A DNA stretch of 64,000 nucleotides from contig OY829326.1 in the NCBI GenBank assembly GCA_963691655.1, positions 82,949,235 to 83,013,234 of the forward strand. Direction: 5' to 3'. The DNA comes from Toxonevra muliebris. Taxonomy: Eukaryota; Arthropoda; Insecta; Diptera; Pallopteridae. Shown one piece after another: positions 12,085 to 23,824 of the stretch (position 1 is the stretch's first letter; the number at the start of each line of letters is the position of its first letter). The position numbers and the translations under genes are program-made. Under the pieces are notes generated by a model. That model saw only the letters and a list, made by a program, of their open reading frames with translations, was not told the DNA's origin and searched no databases.

Positions 12085-12665
12085 TAAGTTCAAGAGGTTA
12101 TATGCACTTGTGTTGGCCGAAAATATCGAAAAATTTTTTTATTGTATTTTCTCAAAGCACATCCTCTTAAGAAAATATTTTCCAAATTTCATGGAGATCT
12201 GAACACTTGAGCCAAAGTTACAGCTGTCAACAACGCGCTAATTCTGATTACAGGTAATAGTAGTGCCGAAAGTTTAAACGCGATTATCTCGAAATGTTGT
12301 TTTTCAAAAAGTTCCATTGCGATTTCTCAAGAACCATTTCACCAATCGATCTGAATTTTTACTGGCTAGTTTATTTATAGCTGTAAAAGCCTCTTAGTGC
12401 ACGAATGGAACAAAACCTCATTTGGAACAAAACCAAATTTCTAGACCCTCAAAAATCAAGAATTTTAAAAAAATCATCACCATTTTTGTACAAATGTAAA
12501 TTTCACAAAGTCCTTCTTTCACTTAGAGCGTGACAATAAAAACTAAAATATGTTCTGTTTTTTTCATTTCAGATAAACCATTCGTTATTTATCGTTCTTA
12601 CGGCGAGGGGTGACGAAAAAAGATGTTTTGGCACAACGGCCGTATCGTCTCCAGACGTCAAAATT
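12085..12665 (+). repeat. Dispersed repeat, copy 1 of 2
   Basis: About 570 bases are homologous, in reverse orientation, to 29950-30467. Shared blocks include CACTTGTGTTGGCCGAAAA, TCTCGAAATGTTGTTTTTCA, CAAGAACCATTTCACCAATC and TGTTTTGGCACAACGGCC. No coding frame is shared. In the other copy the edge near CACTTGTG is followed by TTAA, which hints at a TTAA-type element, but matching ends were not found. Confidence 0.75.
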
Positions 12666-14269
12666 TTTCGTTGGAAAAATTCATGAAATACGTTGTAACA
12701 TCAAGAAATACTTAGATATACGGTAAAATTGGATCGCAAAAAAAAAAAATGAAAATATCCTTTTTCTCCGACAACAAGTGTATATAAGCCCTTAAGATAC
12801 TTGATTTTGAGTAGCTGTAGCACCCGTAATAGCTTTTTTTGCTTTTTCTTAGTTGAAGTATATTTGGTACAAACAATTTCTTAGGTCTCAGTAAATTGCA
12901 GTTCCGATCGTAAAACCAGACATAACTCTCCATATACAAGTTCATTATTTTTATAAAATCTACCATAAATAAAAAATTTACTAATCTAGAATAAAATTAC
13001 AATTGAACTCATATAACTAGATGATTTTTATTTTTGTAACACACAAAAGTACTACGTGTACAAAAAATAGCAAATTCATTCAGTTGTAAGCTATGTGCAT
13101 AATAGTGTCACATGAAAATGTTCATCTTTCAGTATTGAAACTCTAGATTTTTATTACAGCAAATATTGAGGGTAAAAAAAAAGGATTTTTAAGGCAAAAA
13201 TTCAATATTTTTGGGCTAACCTTTAATTACTTACGCTTTGTGAATATCCGAGGGGTTCAACAAAAGGCGAGCGATGAACTAGAAAAAAATTTTAATGCGA
13301 CCTTAAAAATAAAAAGTCTTACCATGAATTAAAGCAATTATGGAAACCTGAAGCAACAAATATATTGTTTAAATTTAGAACACATATTAAAAAAAAATCT
13401 GAATCAGTTGTTGATTTCACCAACAAAAATAAAAATATTTTTACCTTACAAAAAATATTAAAAAATATCTTTTGTTTCCTTGCATACATAAGTTAAAACT
13501 CAATATAAATTATATAGTTAACTTGAAGTACCGATCATCTTTCAGATTTTCATACACACATACTACAACAAACGAAGGAAGAAGGACCGAGCACAATAAA
13601 AAGAGGCAGCTGAAACTCTTCCGCATCTAAAAAACAAAGAGCAACAACAATCGCATACCCTTACTAAAGCAAATTCAAAATCGAAATTGAGGGGAAACTA
13701 CGCGATGCCAAAAGGGTACACAACCTTTTTGTCTGAGTAAGAAGTTCGTTATCCTTGCAAATGCAGCACAACAATAGCGAAGTTGACGCAAGAATGATAT
13801 TGCACCCGATTTTTGGAAAATGCAATGGGTGATGACGATGATGAAAATCAAAAATATCGTTTGCGCACTGAAGACCTCGACAATGATGGAATAAAAAACA
13901 TTATTTGATGAAGGGGTGCGTCCGTCTCTTATTAAATAAAAAAGTGAGAATCGAAATTGAAAAAAACACAAATTGTATAAAACTACATAAGTATAGACAT
14001 ATAGACTTCAATTAATTCAGAATAAAAATAAAAGAAATATTTATCTATTCTTACAGCAGTTCAATATGAACGAAGAACAAACTTCTATATATTTACTTAT
14101 AACCTGGTATAAAGAAATGATAACGTCGGAAAAATTAAACGGCAATGTCGTCGTGCTTACCAAATTCAAGTTATTATACAGATATTCGCCATTTTGGTAT
14201 TTGTTTTGATCAGGTAAATCGACAAGGTAGAAACTCGACATTGTCTCGGCTTTGGTTAAGTATGTATCC
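12666..14269. other. No gene recognised
   Basis: Contains only short minus-strand open frames (for example 13675-13971) without recognisable domains. Confidence 0.45.
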
Positions 14270-14450
14270 ACTAGTGATGTAAATATCAAACACTGGCATT
14301 CGCAAATGCGGATACGAATGTAGAAGAAAAATTTTACTGAGAAAAATATTCAAAATTAAATTTTATATTAAAAATAAATATTTTCAGATTCTTTAAAAAA
14401 AAAATATTTGGATCAATTTAAAATATGTATAAAAATTATGTTAAATGCTA
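14270..14450 (-). repeat. Dispersed repeat related to 62036-62262
   Basis: Both loci start with ACTAGTGATGTAAA and contain a block pairing GCGGATACGAATGT with its complement at the other locus, plus CAGATTCTTTAAAAAA and GATCAATTTAAA blocks. The orientation of the body is inverted between the two. The ACTAGTGATG start resembles hAT-type ends, but no 8-base duplication was found. Confidence 0.55.
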
Positions 14451-14505
14451 TATATATGCATAGATATGTATATGCAAGGAATGAACCAGAATCAATATAA
14501 CGTTC

Positions 14506-14682
14506 CGGTCATGGCTCAATAATAAGGTTATAACAGCCTACAAAAACAAAATCGGCCGTATATTTTGTTTTTGTATGCAGGGTTGGAAACCCCTTTCTTG
14601 ACATAAGAATTAGACGAATAATTTGGGAAGAAGAAGAGAGCTATGCTGGTGACATAACCTTATTATTAAGCCATGGTTCCGG
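14506..14682. mobile_element. Short inverted-repeat element with internal hairpin
   Basis: The left arm CATGGCTCAATAATAAGGTTAT and the right arm ATAACCTTATTATTAAGCCATG are near-perfect complements over about 25 bases. Inside, TACAAAAACAAAAT (14539-14552) pairs exactly with ATTTTGTTTTTGTA (14562-14575). The element is about 177 bases with no coding capacity, so it is a MITE-like fold-back. Confidence 0.75.
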
Positions 14683-15296
14683 TTTCGGTTTTGTCAAGTG
14701 TTTCACTCTCAGTTACGGGTTCGTTCTTTAACATTTATTCGGTTTTCGGTTTCGTTCCGGTTATGGTTTTGGAGGAAAGTGATCAATAACAACTAGTAAT
14801 TTTGATTGGTTGGCAAACATTTTTTCACAATATTGAAATTAACCCATTAAGGATGAGAGGGAACCGAAGTAGATAGATCAAGAAAATAACTTGAGAAAAT
14901 AATTGTTTTTGAACCCTCACCGGTCCTTTGTATACACGCGCACACAAATCGTGTTTATTCTTTAAGGAAAATTATGGAAAATTTCAAAAACAGCTTCATT
15001 TGTGGAAAAAATCAACACACTATGTTTACTAGATGGCGCTGGTTTTCACAATGGCCGCAATGGAGAAAATCCCTAATCGGTTCTTATTGTGTACGCACAT
15101 ATACAAAAAATCATAAGTTTTTTCTTTGGGTACTATTATTTTTTGTTATGTATTGTAATTCTTAGTATCGTGGAATATTCCATAATATTTCGTCCCCAAC
15201 ATCAATACTCTATTTGTTCTATATGTACCAATAATAGTGCATAAAATACTTTTTTTTACAATATTTTGCGGTATTTTTTCACATAATTTTTTTCTT
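14683..15296. other. No gene recognised
   Basis: Nothing supported beyond short open frames. Confidence 0.45.
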
Positions 15297-15303
15297 ATTA
15301 TAT

Positions 15304-15799
15304 AGCTAATGCTGTACAAGCAAGTCATAAAGCCCATATGGACATATGGCATAATACTCTGGGGTTGTGCCAGCAAAACCTGTATAGAAGTAATCCAGCG
15401 TTTCCAGAACAAAGTACTCAGAAGTATAGTTAATGCGTCTTGGTACGTTAGAACCGAGGATCTACATCGCGATCTAGGTATCAATACGGTCGCCAAAGAA
15501 ATATTAAATTTCGCATGTTCTCATAAAAAGAGACTTCAGTGCCATGTAAACGAAGAAGCTTCAAAACTCCTTTATACATCAGGGCTAACACGACGACTTA
15601 AGCGAAAAAAAACCCTGCAATTTAGTCAGGCGCCAGTAAACGCAAATGTGGCCATCCTCTGGACTCACATTAGTATTCTCTTAGATTAAGTATTAAATGA
15701 ATTTGAGTAAAATTGCTTGTTAATAACTTAATTTTCTAGTCGCAGTAATAAAACGTCTCTGTTATATGTTAAGTATAGAACGTTAATAAATAAAAAAAA
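15304..15799 (+). mobile_element. Jockey-type retrotransposon, 5'-truncated copy
   Basis: An open frame to 15689 carries the C-terminal end of a Jockey-type reverse transcriptase (LYKQVIKPIWTYGIILWG, FQNKVLRSIVNASWYV, DL...DLGI). It is followed by a short 3' UTR with AATAAA and an A-tract ending at about 15799. The insertion is flanked by ATTATAT on both sides (15297-15303 and 15800-15806). A severe 5' truncation, A-tail and short target duplication together are the signature of target-primed reverse transcription. The open C-terminal frame suggests a fairly recent insertion. The apparent ATG at 15309 is internal to the RT and is not a gene start. Confidence 0.9.
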
Positions 15800-15806
15800 A
15801 TTATAT

Positions 15807-18084
15807 TTTCTGTGTAAAACCAAGTTTTTTTATCAAGGATTGTCAACAGTCCTATTCTATATTTTCTTATCTTACTATTAATTTGTACATTATCCCATCG
15901 TTCAGTTGCCTTTTTTTTAGAAATATTAAATTTCTATTGAAAAGAAAAAAACCAATGGTAAAATAAATAAATAACAGTTCAATATTCAAAATTATCATCT
16001 GTTAATCGCTTCCGTATAGCTCTGGCTGATATTTTCAAATTGTAAACTAAATTGTAAACATTTGCTCAGCTTAATCAAGCACCTGTCTTCAGCTGGAGAC
16101 GTTTCAAGTGATTTTGTGTGTGGCGACTTGTGAAAAGAACTGAATTTGCCAAGTGAAAAAGCTGGCACTTTCCACGAAATTTGATTTAAAACTTAATGGG
16201 GGCTGTTGAAAATCAAAGTATCGATTGCGATTAAATTCATATTCTGTGGGTTATAAAAAAAAGTATTGGTCGTAGAAAAAAATCGAACAATTAAAGGTCG
16301 CATTTTTGTGTTTTGCTTCATTTTCGAGTAATCGTTTTCACCGATTTCAAAAACTGTATTTCGAGAAAAACGCGTGTAAAAGCTTAAAAACGGTTTATAT
16401 GTCGTGCGTAGTGTCGCACATTTGGTTTTGTAACTTTAAGAGTTTTTATCCGCTCAACTTGAAATTTGGAGAAAATATTTAAAATAGTTGCAAAAAAATG
16501 CAAAGCTTTTAAAATTACAAACTGTGTTCTTCACATAATTAAAATGGGCCAACAGTCAACAGCTTGTCATAACAATTTACATTAGAGGAGGCTTTTCATT
16601 GTCCGGCGAAGGGTATAGTGGCAAAGAAATTTTAATATTTAGCTATTTTGTATTTCCATAAATCGATGATTGAAGCTTGCTTGTGTACTTAAGTACCACG
16701 ATTCTAAATTTAAATTCATGAAATAAACAGTTCAATAGCACTCTAAATATTATTTTGAAATACTCGACTTCCAATCCCGATCCCGATCTAACTGCAAAAA
16801 CAGGAGGCACATAAAACATTACGTAAGGATGATGGCAAATGCAATCACGATCGTTTCAAAAAGAGATGCGAGTGACATGTGAGTTTTTTATATTTATGTT
16901 TCCGCCGAATCGAAAGAGGATAAAGGTGCAGCCAGATACGGTAACTTGAAAAACATATATACATGTACAAAACAACAAAACGCATTAGGAAAGGATTTCG
17001 TTTATTGTTGTGGAAGGACATGAGTGCGTTTAGTGTGTGCATGTATCTGTGTGTTCGCAGGAGAACACAAAGCACAAAAAAGGATATTGCACAAGAGCAA
17101 CCCGTTTTTATGATGTTTTTGCTGAATTTAATTTTTTACATTTTTCAAAAAGGAGGAAGGGATGATTTTTACGTTTCACCCCTTTGCATAAAAAAACAAG
17201 GAAATGAAATGAGTTTTTTATTCTTTCGGTGAGTTAAAAAATTTTCAAAATTTAATTCTCAGTGCCGTAGTAGTAAAAAGTGCTTCGTCAATCAAACATA
17301 TCCAAAACGAGTCGAAAAATTGTTCAAAACTTTTAGCGGAAATAAAAAATTTAAGATTTCTACAACTGACATTTCGAATGTCAAAACTCTGATTCTCACG
17401 TGTATTATTGCCGAATTTAACGAAACGCAAATGATTTTTACGATTGTGCGCATTTTGAAATTTAAAGTGTAAAAGAAAAGAAAAAGAACGCTTAAAAATT
17501 AACCTAAAATGTTTTGTTGATTACACAAAAACCGCCAAAAAATTTACGCACCAGAATATTAAGAAGCATTTGTTGCCCAAAAATCAGAGCACATAAACTA
17601 TAGTTTATTAGTAATATCTTCCAAATAGTAAAAATAGTAAAAATCGCACATTTTTTATTTTTTTAATTGGCAACTGAAGGTAAATATGTATTTGATTTTT
17701 TTTTATTGCCGATTTGGCTACATACATTAGTTATGTCATTTCCAGAAAAACGTTCCAATACTTTGAAAACTATAAGATTTTTTGGGTTTGCTGCAAACAA
17801 AACTTTAAAATTGAAAATGAATTAACTGAAGGAAAAATTTGTTCACACAAACTCTCACTTGTACACACACATACACACATATGCACTCATATAAATGTGC
17901 TTCAATTTTAAAGTTCTCCTTTTGCATTTGCATGGGGGTATATAGATTTTTTAGTGATGGCCGCCATATTGCAAACGCCTTTAATTTGTTCGCTTTAAAT
18001 CTTGCACCGCTTCGCATAGAAATGCAAATTCTGTAAATTTAGCAAACCTTTTGTTTGAAAGTCTAATTAGAAAAGGGAAACGCA
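15807..18084. other. Transposon-poor upstream region of the dynactin-like gene
   Basis: No gene, transposase or inverted-repeat element was recognised. The part near 17860-17890 is CA/TA-rich. The promoter of the gene at 18113 presumably lies here but no core element can be assigned with confidence. Confidence 0.45.
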
Positions 18085-18110
18085 ATGCTGAGAAAATGTT
18101 AAAACAGTGA
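18085..18110 (+). promoter_or_regulatory. Two overlapping micro-uORFs
   Basis: ATGCTGAGAAAATGTTAA (18085-18102, five codons plus stop) and ATGTTAAAACAGTGA (18096-18110, four codons plus stop) overlap in different frames. The second ends two bases before the ATG at 18113. They matter only if the transcript starts upstream of 18085, which the sequence does not show. Confidence 0.5.
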
Positions 18111-18112
18111 CG

Positions 18113-21100
18113 ATGTCGGAAAACAACTGGAAAGTTGGCCAAACAGTGCAAATAATTGGAAAAAATTTAAAGGGACATATCGCGTATGTGGGTTTGACGA
18201 ATTTTTCACCTGGTAAATGGATAGGTGTGGTGCTGCAAGAGGAGAGAGGAAAAAACAATGGCACCATCAAAGGTATCTGCTACTTCAAGTGCGCTCCTAA
18301 ATACGGTCTATTTGTGCGACCAACACAACTGATTGAAATGGACTCAACACCAATATCTACGATTGCAGCAGCAACAGCTGCTGTCACTGTGAATACACAA
18401 AAACCCGAAGAAGATGCTGCAACTTCGCAAATGCAACTTCGAAATGATGATGAGCCTACATGCTCTGCAAGCATTTTGAAAACCACTAAAATTAGTCAAC
18501 CTAAACAACCTAAACAGTTTCTCTCTTCCAGTAATCACCAATTTTTGCCCCTGCAGACTGCTGTTGCCAGTACCAGTAATGCAGCAGTAAGTACGAGTGC
18601 TAGTGCATCTTCAACAGATCAATGTTCGATGTCGTGTGCGGCTTTGCCTTTAGCACCAAAACGAAGTAAAACCAGCGTTAGTCCATCTGAGTCATTTTGT
18701 TGCGCCAAACGTGCATCGTTCATTGAAACGGAATTTTTAGAAATTTTGCGGCCTCAATTTACTCCAGGTCATCCTATTCGTTCGCCTTCATTTTGCACCA
18801 GTACGTTGGGAATTAGTGAGCGACAGAAAGAAGAGCGAAAGGAGCAAGAAACAAGAATCTTGAATCTGACAGAAGAATTAGATGATTTGAAAAAGCAAAA
18901 AGCTGAAGACAAACGAAGATTGCATGAGCTTGAGAAAGTCAGATTGCAAAATGAGCAATTATTGGAATTTAAATCACAAATAATGGAGCAGCATTGCTTG
19001 CTGCAGCGTGAATTGCAACGAACGCGACAGGACTTGCGAGAAGCGAACGATTCCAAGAGTAAGTACATGCGTGAATTGGATGAGGTGGCTGAAGGTATTG
19101 AAATTTTAACGCTGGACAAGGAAATGGCCGAAGAGCGTGCAGAAACTATGCAAATCGAGCTGGAAATGGCGCAGGAACGTATTGAAGAACTCATTTTGGA
19201 CGTTGAGATTCTCCGCGCCGAAAACGAAGAAACGTTGCAGGTTAGAGATGGACGCAAGGACGATAACCTGCCCACCGCTGGAGAGTTAAAAAAACTGGAA
19301 CAATATAATCAGCGCTTGAAAGAAACAGTTGTAAGACTACGCGATGTGCTAACTCAGGAGAAACAAAATCTGCAAAAGGCCTCCAAGGAACTGGAGACAA
19401 AACACTCCGAAATCGCTGAATTGAAAAAAACTAAAGAAATGCTCTCCAAACGTGCCGATGTGATGGAGATGCACATAATTGATTTGAAAGAACAGGTAGA
19501 TGCTGCATTAGGCGCCGAATCTATGGTTTTTTCCCTAGCCGAAGTTAAACTAGAACTTGAAGATCGCGTAAAGTTGCTCGAAGAGGAAGTTGCCGAATTG
19601 GAAGCATTGGAAGAGATCCAAGCTCAATTAATTGAGGGCAATCAGGAATTAGAAATTGATTTGCGTGAAGAAATCGATGTACTAAACACGTCCATCAAAG
19701 CATTGCAAAGGGAAAAGGATGACGCCATGGAAACCATATATGACCGTGATACCACCATAATGAAATTTAGAGAGCTCGTGAAGACACTTAAAGACCCAGC
19801 GATAACATCGACGTCGGAAGACTTCAGCACTATATCCAATCAAGAAGATACACAGAGTATAGACTTTAATCATGTATTTTCCGTGACGAAAGCATATGGG
19901 CGTGCAATCGATGTTCAATTGAGCGGCGTTGAGTTAAAACTCAGCAAAATTCATGTAGATTATCTGCTTGCTTTCGTACCCGAAGATTTCTTACTACGCG
20001 GCGGCGAACATGATATCATATTGGTCCTACTTTTACTGCAACGCATTCGCGAAAAGGTCGACATAGTTTGCAATGCTATTAACGAGAAGTTCCCTTCTTC
20101 GTGTGAATTCGTTAAAGATGCTATATTCGAAGGATTCTCAGTGCATCGTTTTGCATTTCGTTCCAAATGCGTATATTTCTTGCGAAACTTAAAATTAGTA
20201 TTGGAGCAAATAAGTTTTATGCTAAACCATTGCGAGTACGAAGTGTGCACACATGCGGCGATCTACCGCAGCGAAATGGAGGCTCAAGAAAAGAATATTG
20301 ACGAAATGCTGCGTCTACTCAAAACTGGTTTATTAGACGAGAATTCGCCGATCGATACAATCGAACGAACTTTGAGCTTCTTCAATACGCTACATACTAA
20401 TCTCACCTCATCACAAGATTTAACTGAGCTAATTGATGAGCATCAATTGTACATGGCATTAATGGAAGTATACGATGTGGGGTTCGATTGCATTAATACC
20501 AATGCGAGCATATTGCATACTATCATACAATTAGGCGATGAAGATACGGATTCCTTTTATTCCATGCAATTTCTTATGGAGAACATGAACAACTTCAAGC
20601 AGAGAATGAAAAAACTGCATCGCAAATTGCCATCTACATGCAATAGTACTGATTTCAGTGGAATGCAGGACCGTGACCGCTTGAAACGCATCCATACAAC
20701 CAACGGTTACTTGGGACGATTGATAAACATTCTTGCCTCTTCAGCGAAACAAGCTACTAAAGAAATATCCATTGCCAAGGAAGAATTTTGTAGCGATATA
20801 GCAATAGATCATGAAAAGCTTTGGAAAATTATTATACTTAATTGTACCAAGATGAACCCTGAGGAGCATCAATCACCGTTATCACTATTTCAATATTGCA
20901 TTGAACTATTGGACACACAGATAAACGAGTTCTTCAAATTTGCATCTCAGACTGAAAATGTAAGGAACACAAATATCAACACAATGTTTGTGCGCTCCTC
21001 CGCTACCACCCTATTTCAGCGGTCCACACAAGTTAAGCAACACTTCGAGGACCTCAAAACACTAAACCAATCATTGACAGAACGTGAAAGGGAAATAAAA

Positions 21101-21781
21101 ACTTTAAAGTACGTGGCAAAAATGAAACAGAATGAGTTCTCTGAAATGCAAATTCGCAAAGAAATGGCTGAGCGTTATTCGTTGAAATTGCAAAAGGAAC
21201 ATTATCAAGCAATTGAATATATTTCGGAATATATTGAAAATATTGAGAACGAAATCAGGTGCAAAGAGGTGGCAATTACGCAATGCTTCACTACATGGGC
21301 AGACAAACTAACAAAGCTGGAACAAAGTTACAGCGCATTGGAAAAAAAATTGCTAACAAATTGCCAAGCAAACAATACAACTTCAAACCAATCCACCAGG
21401 GAAATTATTATGCTAAACGATTGTTTGCGCAAAGAGAGAACCGAGCGCACGAAACTTCAGTCGGAGAATTTGAAAACTAGATTTAAAAAATTCCAACCGA
21501 TTTTTGTGCCACATACAAACACCAATCAAAATATCCGAAAACTCGACCAGGAACTGCGAAATTTAAAAAATGAATGGATCCTATCGCATATCGCCATAAG
21601 CTCAAACTCCTCAAAAGTTGACCACACACATACGAATATTAAACGTAAGTCGGATACGCTGTTCAAGCATATCATCAACACATATTTTGATTCCAACCCA
21701 TATCGAGCAATACCCAGCGATTTTGCTAGATTTAGTACGAATGAAATGCGCGAGGTGTTTAAACCTCAAAAACCTTATTAG
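18113..21781 (+). CDS. Dynactin p150-Glued-like protein, intronless
   Basis: A single uninterrupted frame encodes 1,222 residues from ATG at 18113; an upstream in-frame GTG at 18107 is not a plausible eukaryotic start. Residues 3-75 form a CAP-Gly domain (VGQTVQIIGKNLKG, YVGLTNFSPGKWIGV, then GKNNG at about 46-50 and YGLFVRPTQL), the microtubule/EB-binding module. Residues about 80-185 are Ser/Thr/Ala-rich, like the basic linker of p150. About 235-550 is a long coiled coil ending in KFRELV. About 560-845 is the dynactin central domain (FVPEDFLLRGGEHD near 620, matching the conserved F.P..FL..GG.HD). A second coiled coil lies at about 980-1120. Length matches p150 (about 1,250-1,280). By family knowledge it links dynein to microtubules in dynactin. 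Lack of introns suggests a retrocopy or a second, perhaps tissue-restricted paralogue; Drosophila also has a second p150-like gene. That origin is inference. Confidence 0.95.
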   Translation: MSENNWKVGQTVQIIGKNLKGHIAYVGLTNFSPGKWIGVVLQEERGKNNGTIKGICYFKCAPKYGLFVRPTQLIEMDSTPISTIAAATAAVTVNTQKPEEDAATSQMQLRNDDEPTCSASILKTTKISQPKQPKQFLSSSNHQFLPLQTAVASTSNAAVSTSASASSTDQCSMSCAALPLAPKRSKTSVSPSESFCCAKRASFIETEFLEILRPQFTPGHPIRSPSFCTSTLGISERQKEERKEQETRILNLTEELDDLKKQKAEDKRRLHELEKVRLQNEQLLEFKSQIMEQHCLLQRELQRTRQDLREANDSKSKYMRELDEVAEGIEILTLDKEMAEERAETMQIELEMAQERIEELILDVEILRAENEETLQVRDGRKDDNLPTAGELKKLEQYNQRLKETVVRLRDVLTQEKQNLQKASKELETKHSEIAELKKTKEMLSKRADVMEMHIIDLKEQVDAALGAESMVFSLAEVKLELEDRVKLLEEEVAELEALEEIQAQLIEGNQELEIDLREEIDVLNTSIKALQREKDDAMETIYDRDTTIMKFRELVKTLKDPAITSTSEDFSTISNQEDTQSIDFNHVFSVTKAYGRAIDVQLSGVELKLSKIHVDYLLAFVPEDFLLRGGEHDIILVLLLLQRIREKVDIVCNAINEKFPSSCEFVKDAIFEGFSVHRFAFRSKCVYFLRNLKLVLEQISFMLNHCEYEVCTHAAIYRSEMEAQEKNIDEMLRLLKTGLLDENSPIDTIERTLSFFNTLHTNLTSSQDLTELIDEHQLYMALMEVYDVGFDCINTNASILHTIIQLGDEDTDSFYSMQFLMENMNNFKQRMKKLHRKLPSTCNSTDFSGMQDRDRLKRIHTTNGYLGRLINILASSAKQATKEISIAKEEFCSDIAIDHEKLWKIIILNCTKMNPEEHQSPLSLFQYCIELLDTQINEFFKFASQTENVRNTNINTMFVRSSATTLFQRSTQVKQHFEDLKTLNQSLTEREREIKTLKYVAKMKQNEFSEMQIRKEMAERYSLKLQKEHYQAIEYISEYIENIENEIRCKEVAITQCFTTWADKLTKLEQSYSALEKKLLTNCQANNTTSNQSTREIIMLNDCLRKERTERTKLQSENLKTRFKKFQPIFVPHTNTNQNIRKLDQELRNLKNEWILSHIAISSNSSKVDHTHTNIKRKSDTLFKHIINTYFDSNPYRAIPSDFARFSTNEMREVFKPQKPY

Positions 21782-21900
21782 TTTTACTAAAACAAATTAA
21801 AAATATTGTGATTCCTTCATTTTATTAATATAATGTTTTAAACATATATACATGCATACATACATAAATAACTATTATATACAAAGCCATAAGAAAATTT

Positions 21901-21906
21901 AATAAA
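21901..21906 (+). terminator. Candidate polyadenylation signal
   Basis: AATAAA lies about 120 bases after the stop codon of the dynactin-like gene, in AT-rich sequence. It is a plausible 3' processing signal, not proven. Confidence 0.5.
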
Positions 21907-21909
21907 TAT

Positions 21910-23360
21910 AATTTGCAGTTGCATTTAAACTTACGACTTGCCACTTCATTGCTCCATTTTGTTTTTAGTATTGAGAGATAGATCAACCCTTGTGTTATTG
22001 TTATGATCAGAAATGACCAACACCACCAACCCTTAGCCGTAGCAGATGTAACAATGTCTGTTGCAGACTACAGTGGTCAAATGCACTTTCCAACTGGAGG
22101 GCACTCGTACAACTGAAGGGCGTCAACTAAATATTCAAAAGGTCATTCAAAGACCAATAGCATGCAGTTTTCTTTTACATATAGTATATATTAAGTATAT
22201 ATTTCGAGGATCCAGAATCTTGAAAACCACTGATACAATTTTTACACTTGAAGAATACTTTTTCAAGTGCCCGTCAAAGGCATATAAATTTTACTGTTGT
22301 TTATGGAAAAGAAAATATAAACCGCTAATATGGCCCAAGACAGTTTTTTTCTACCAAGATTTGACAATTAATGTTACGTTGAAGTACTGCTAAATAATGG
22401 AAAGATTAAAATTCGTATCCTTTTTTCTAAGGGTTTGAAGTGCGTGGCATAGCGCGCTAGCTGATCCAGGGATATTTTTAGATCCAGAAATACACTGAAA
22501 CATTGTTCTGCCTTTAATTCAGGTGGTTCAATATAATTAATTATTACAATGAAATTCTATAATTATCATTGAAAAAGTATTTTTGAACATATATTTGTGA
22601 TATACACATGTATGTTAAACAAATGCACGATACCTTATTTAGAACATCAAGTGAAATGTTGGATATTTAAGATGATTTTAACATGACACACAACCCAATT
22701 TTCGGGAGCACAATAAAAGAATACATGAAATATTCTGTCTATATAAATAAAACTGGTCCCGAAAATCGAACAGCGTGGAGAGGCAGACGCTGTCGAGCCC
22801 ATTTATGATTGATGATTTATCACTACTCTATTTTACAATAAAACAAATAAATTCTTAAAAACTAACTAATGAACAACAAACACCAGAATTTTTGTTTCCA
22901 GTTAATATTGATGAAAGAAAAATGAATGTCTAGTCCATTTTTTGATTAGTTTTTGAGTTTAGCAGTTAGAAAAGCGAAAGGTTGCCCTGAGGCGGCCTTG
23001 CGGGTTTGAGGCAAATAATAAAGATATATTTGGCAATTCACAAGGAGTCTTATTTGGTGTCCTCTCATTTGTCATAAATTCTCTCAATTTCCATACAAAT
23101 TTATACGAAATTATGATTATACGACAGAGACTTAGAAATATTTTTTTTAGATTTTTATAAAAAAGTAAATATGCGCGATAATTTTTCGTCATAAAAATAA
23201 CTATAAGCAACAATCGTGTGATCGCAGAAAGTGCGAACTGACCACATATTTTGTGTTTATTCTTTCTTTCGGTTTGTCAATTAATTTAAAAAAAAATTAA
23301 TTAAAATAGAGTGATGACTCCCTTAGACCGGCCTTACCGGTTAGAGGGTTAAATTCTTTA
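21910..23360. other. No gene recognised
   Basis: Open frames such as 22061-22393 have no recognisable domain. Confidence 0.45.
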
Positions 23361-23363
23361 TAC

Positions 23364-23821
23364 GTATGTATGTATGGATGCGATTGGCGTACTTGAAAAA
23401 GATGTCTAGTACGTAGTACAAAACACACTGGATTACATTTTTGCACACATCACGATTCTCAAAACAGTAATCGGAAACAAATAGTTCTTAAAAATAATAA
23501 AACCGAAGACAGCCTACTCCAAACTTTCTTCGAAATTTAACAACATGATCTAAATTTTTTTGTAGATATATACAAAGTATAGACAAAGAAATTTTTAGGA
23601 TTTAATTGTTCAAGAACACATTAAATTAAAACTTTTGTACTTTACTGCCGTTGAACGTTGCAACTTCATTTTGCAGCGAAGACGAGGGCATGGTTGTAGA
23701 GATGTAGTTTTGCAAACGTAGTGGCTTTTAAATATTATGAAAACGGTACAACTTATGCTTTTGTTGTTGCTTTCTTTCTCTAACTACTCAAGTACGCCAA
23801 TCGCATCCGTACATACATATG
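23364..23821. mobile_element. Inverted-repeat element (MITE-like)
   Basis: The left arm GGATGCGATTGGCGTACTTG (23377-23396 region) and the right arm CAAGTACGCCAATCGCATCC are exact complements. The match extends outward through TATGTATGTA, giving arms of about 32 bases. The roughly 460-base body has no transposase frame. The target duplication is obscured by simple repeats. Confidence 0.8.
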
Positions 23822-23824
23822 AGT

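Noticed and set aside
18107..18112. Upstream in-frame GTG as start of the dynactin-like gene
   Set aside because: Nuclear genes rarely initiate at GTG, and the ATG two codons later gives the expected start before the CAP-Gly domain.
18769..19275. Long minus-strand frame within the dynactin-like gene
   Set aside because: A Ser/Cys-rich shadow of the Glu/Lys-rich coiled coil on the plus strand.
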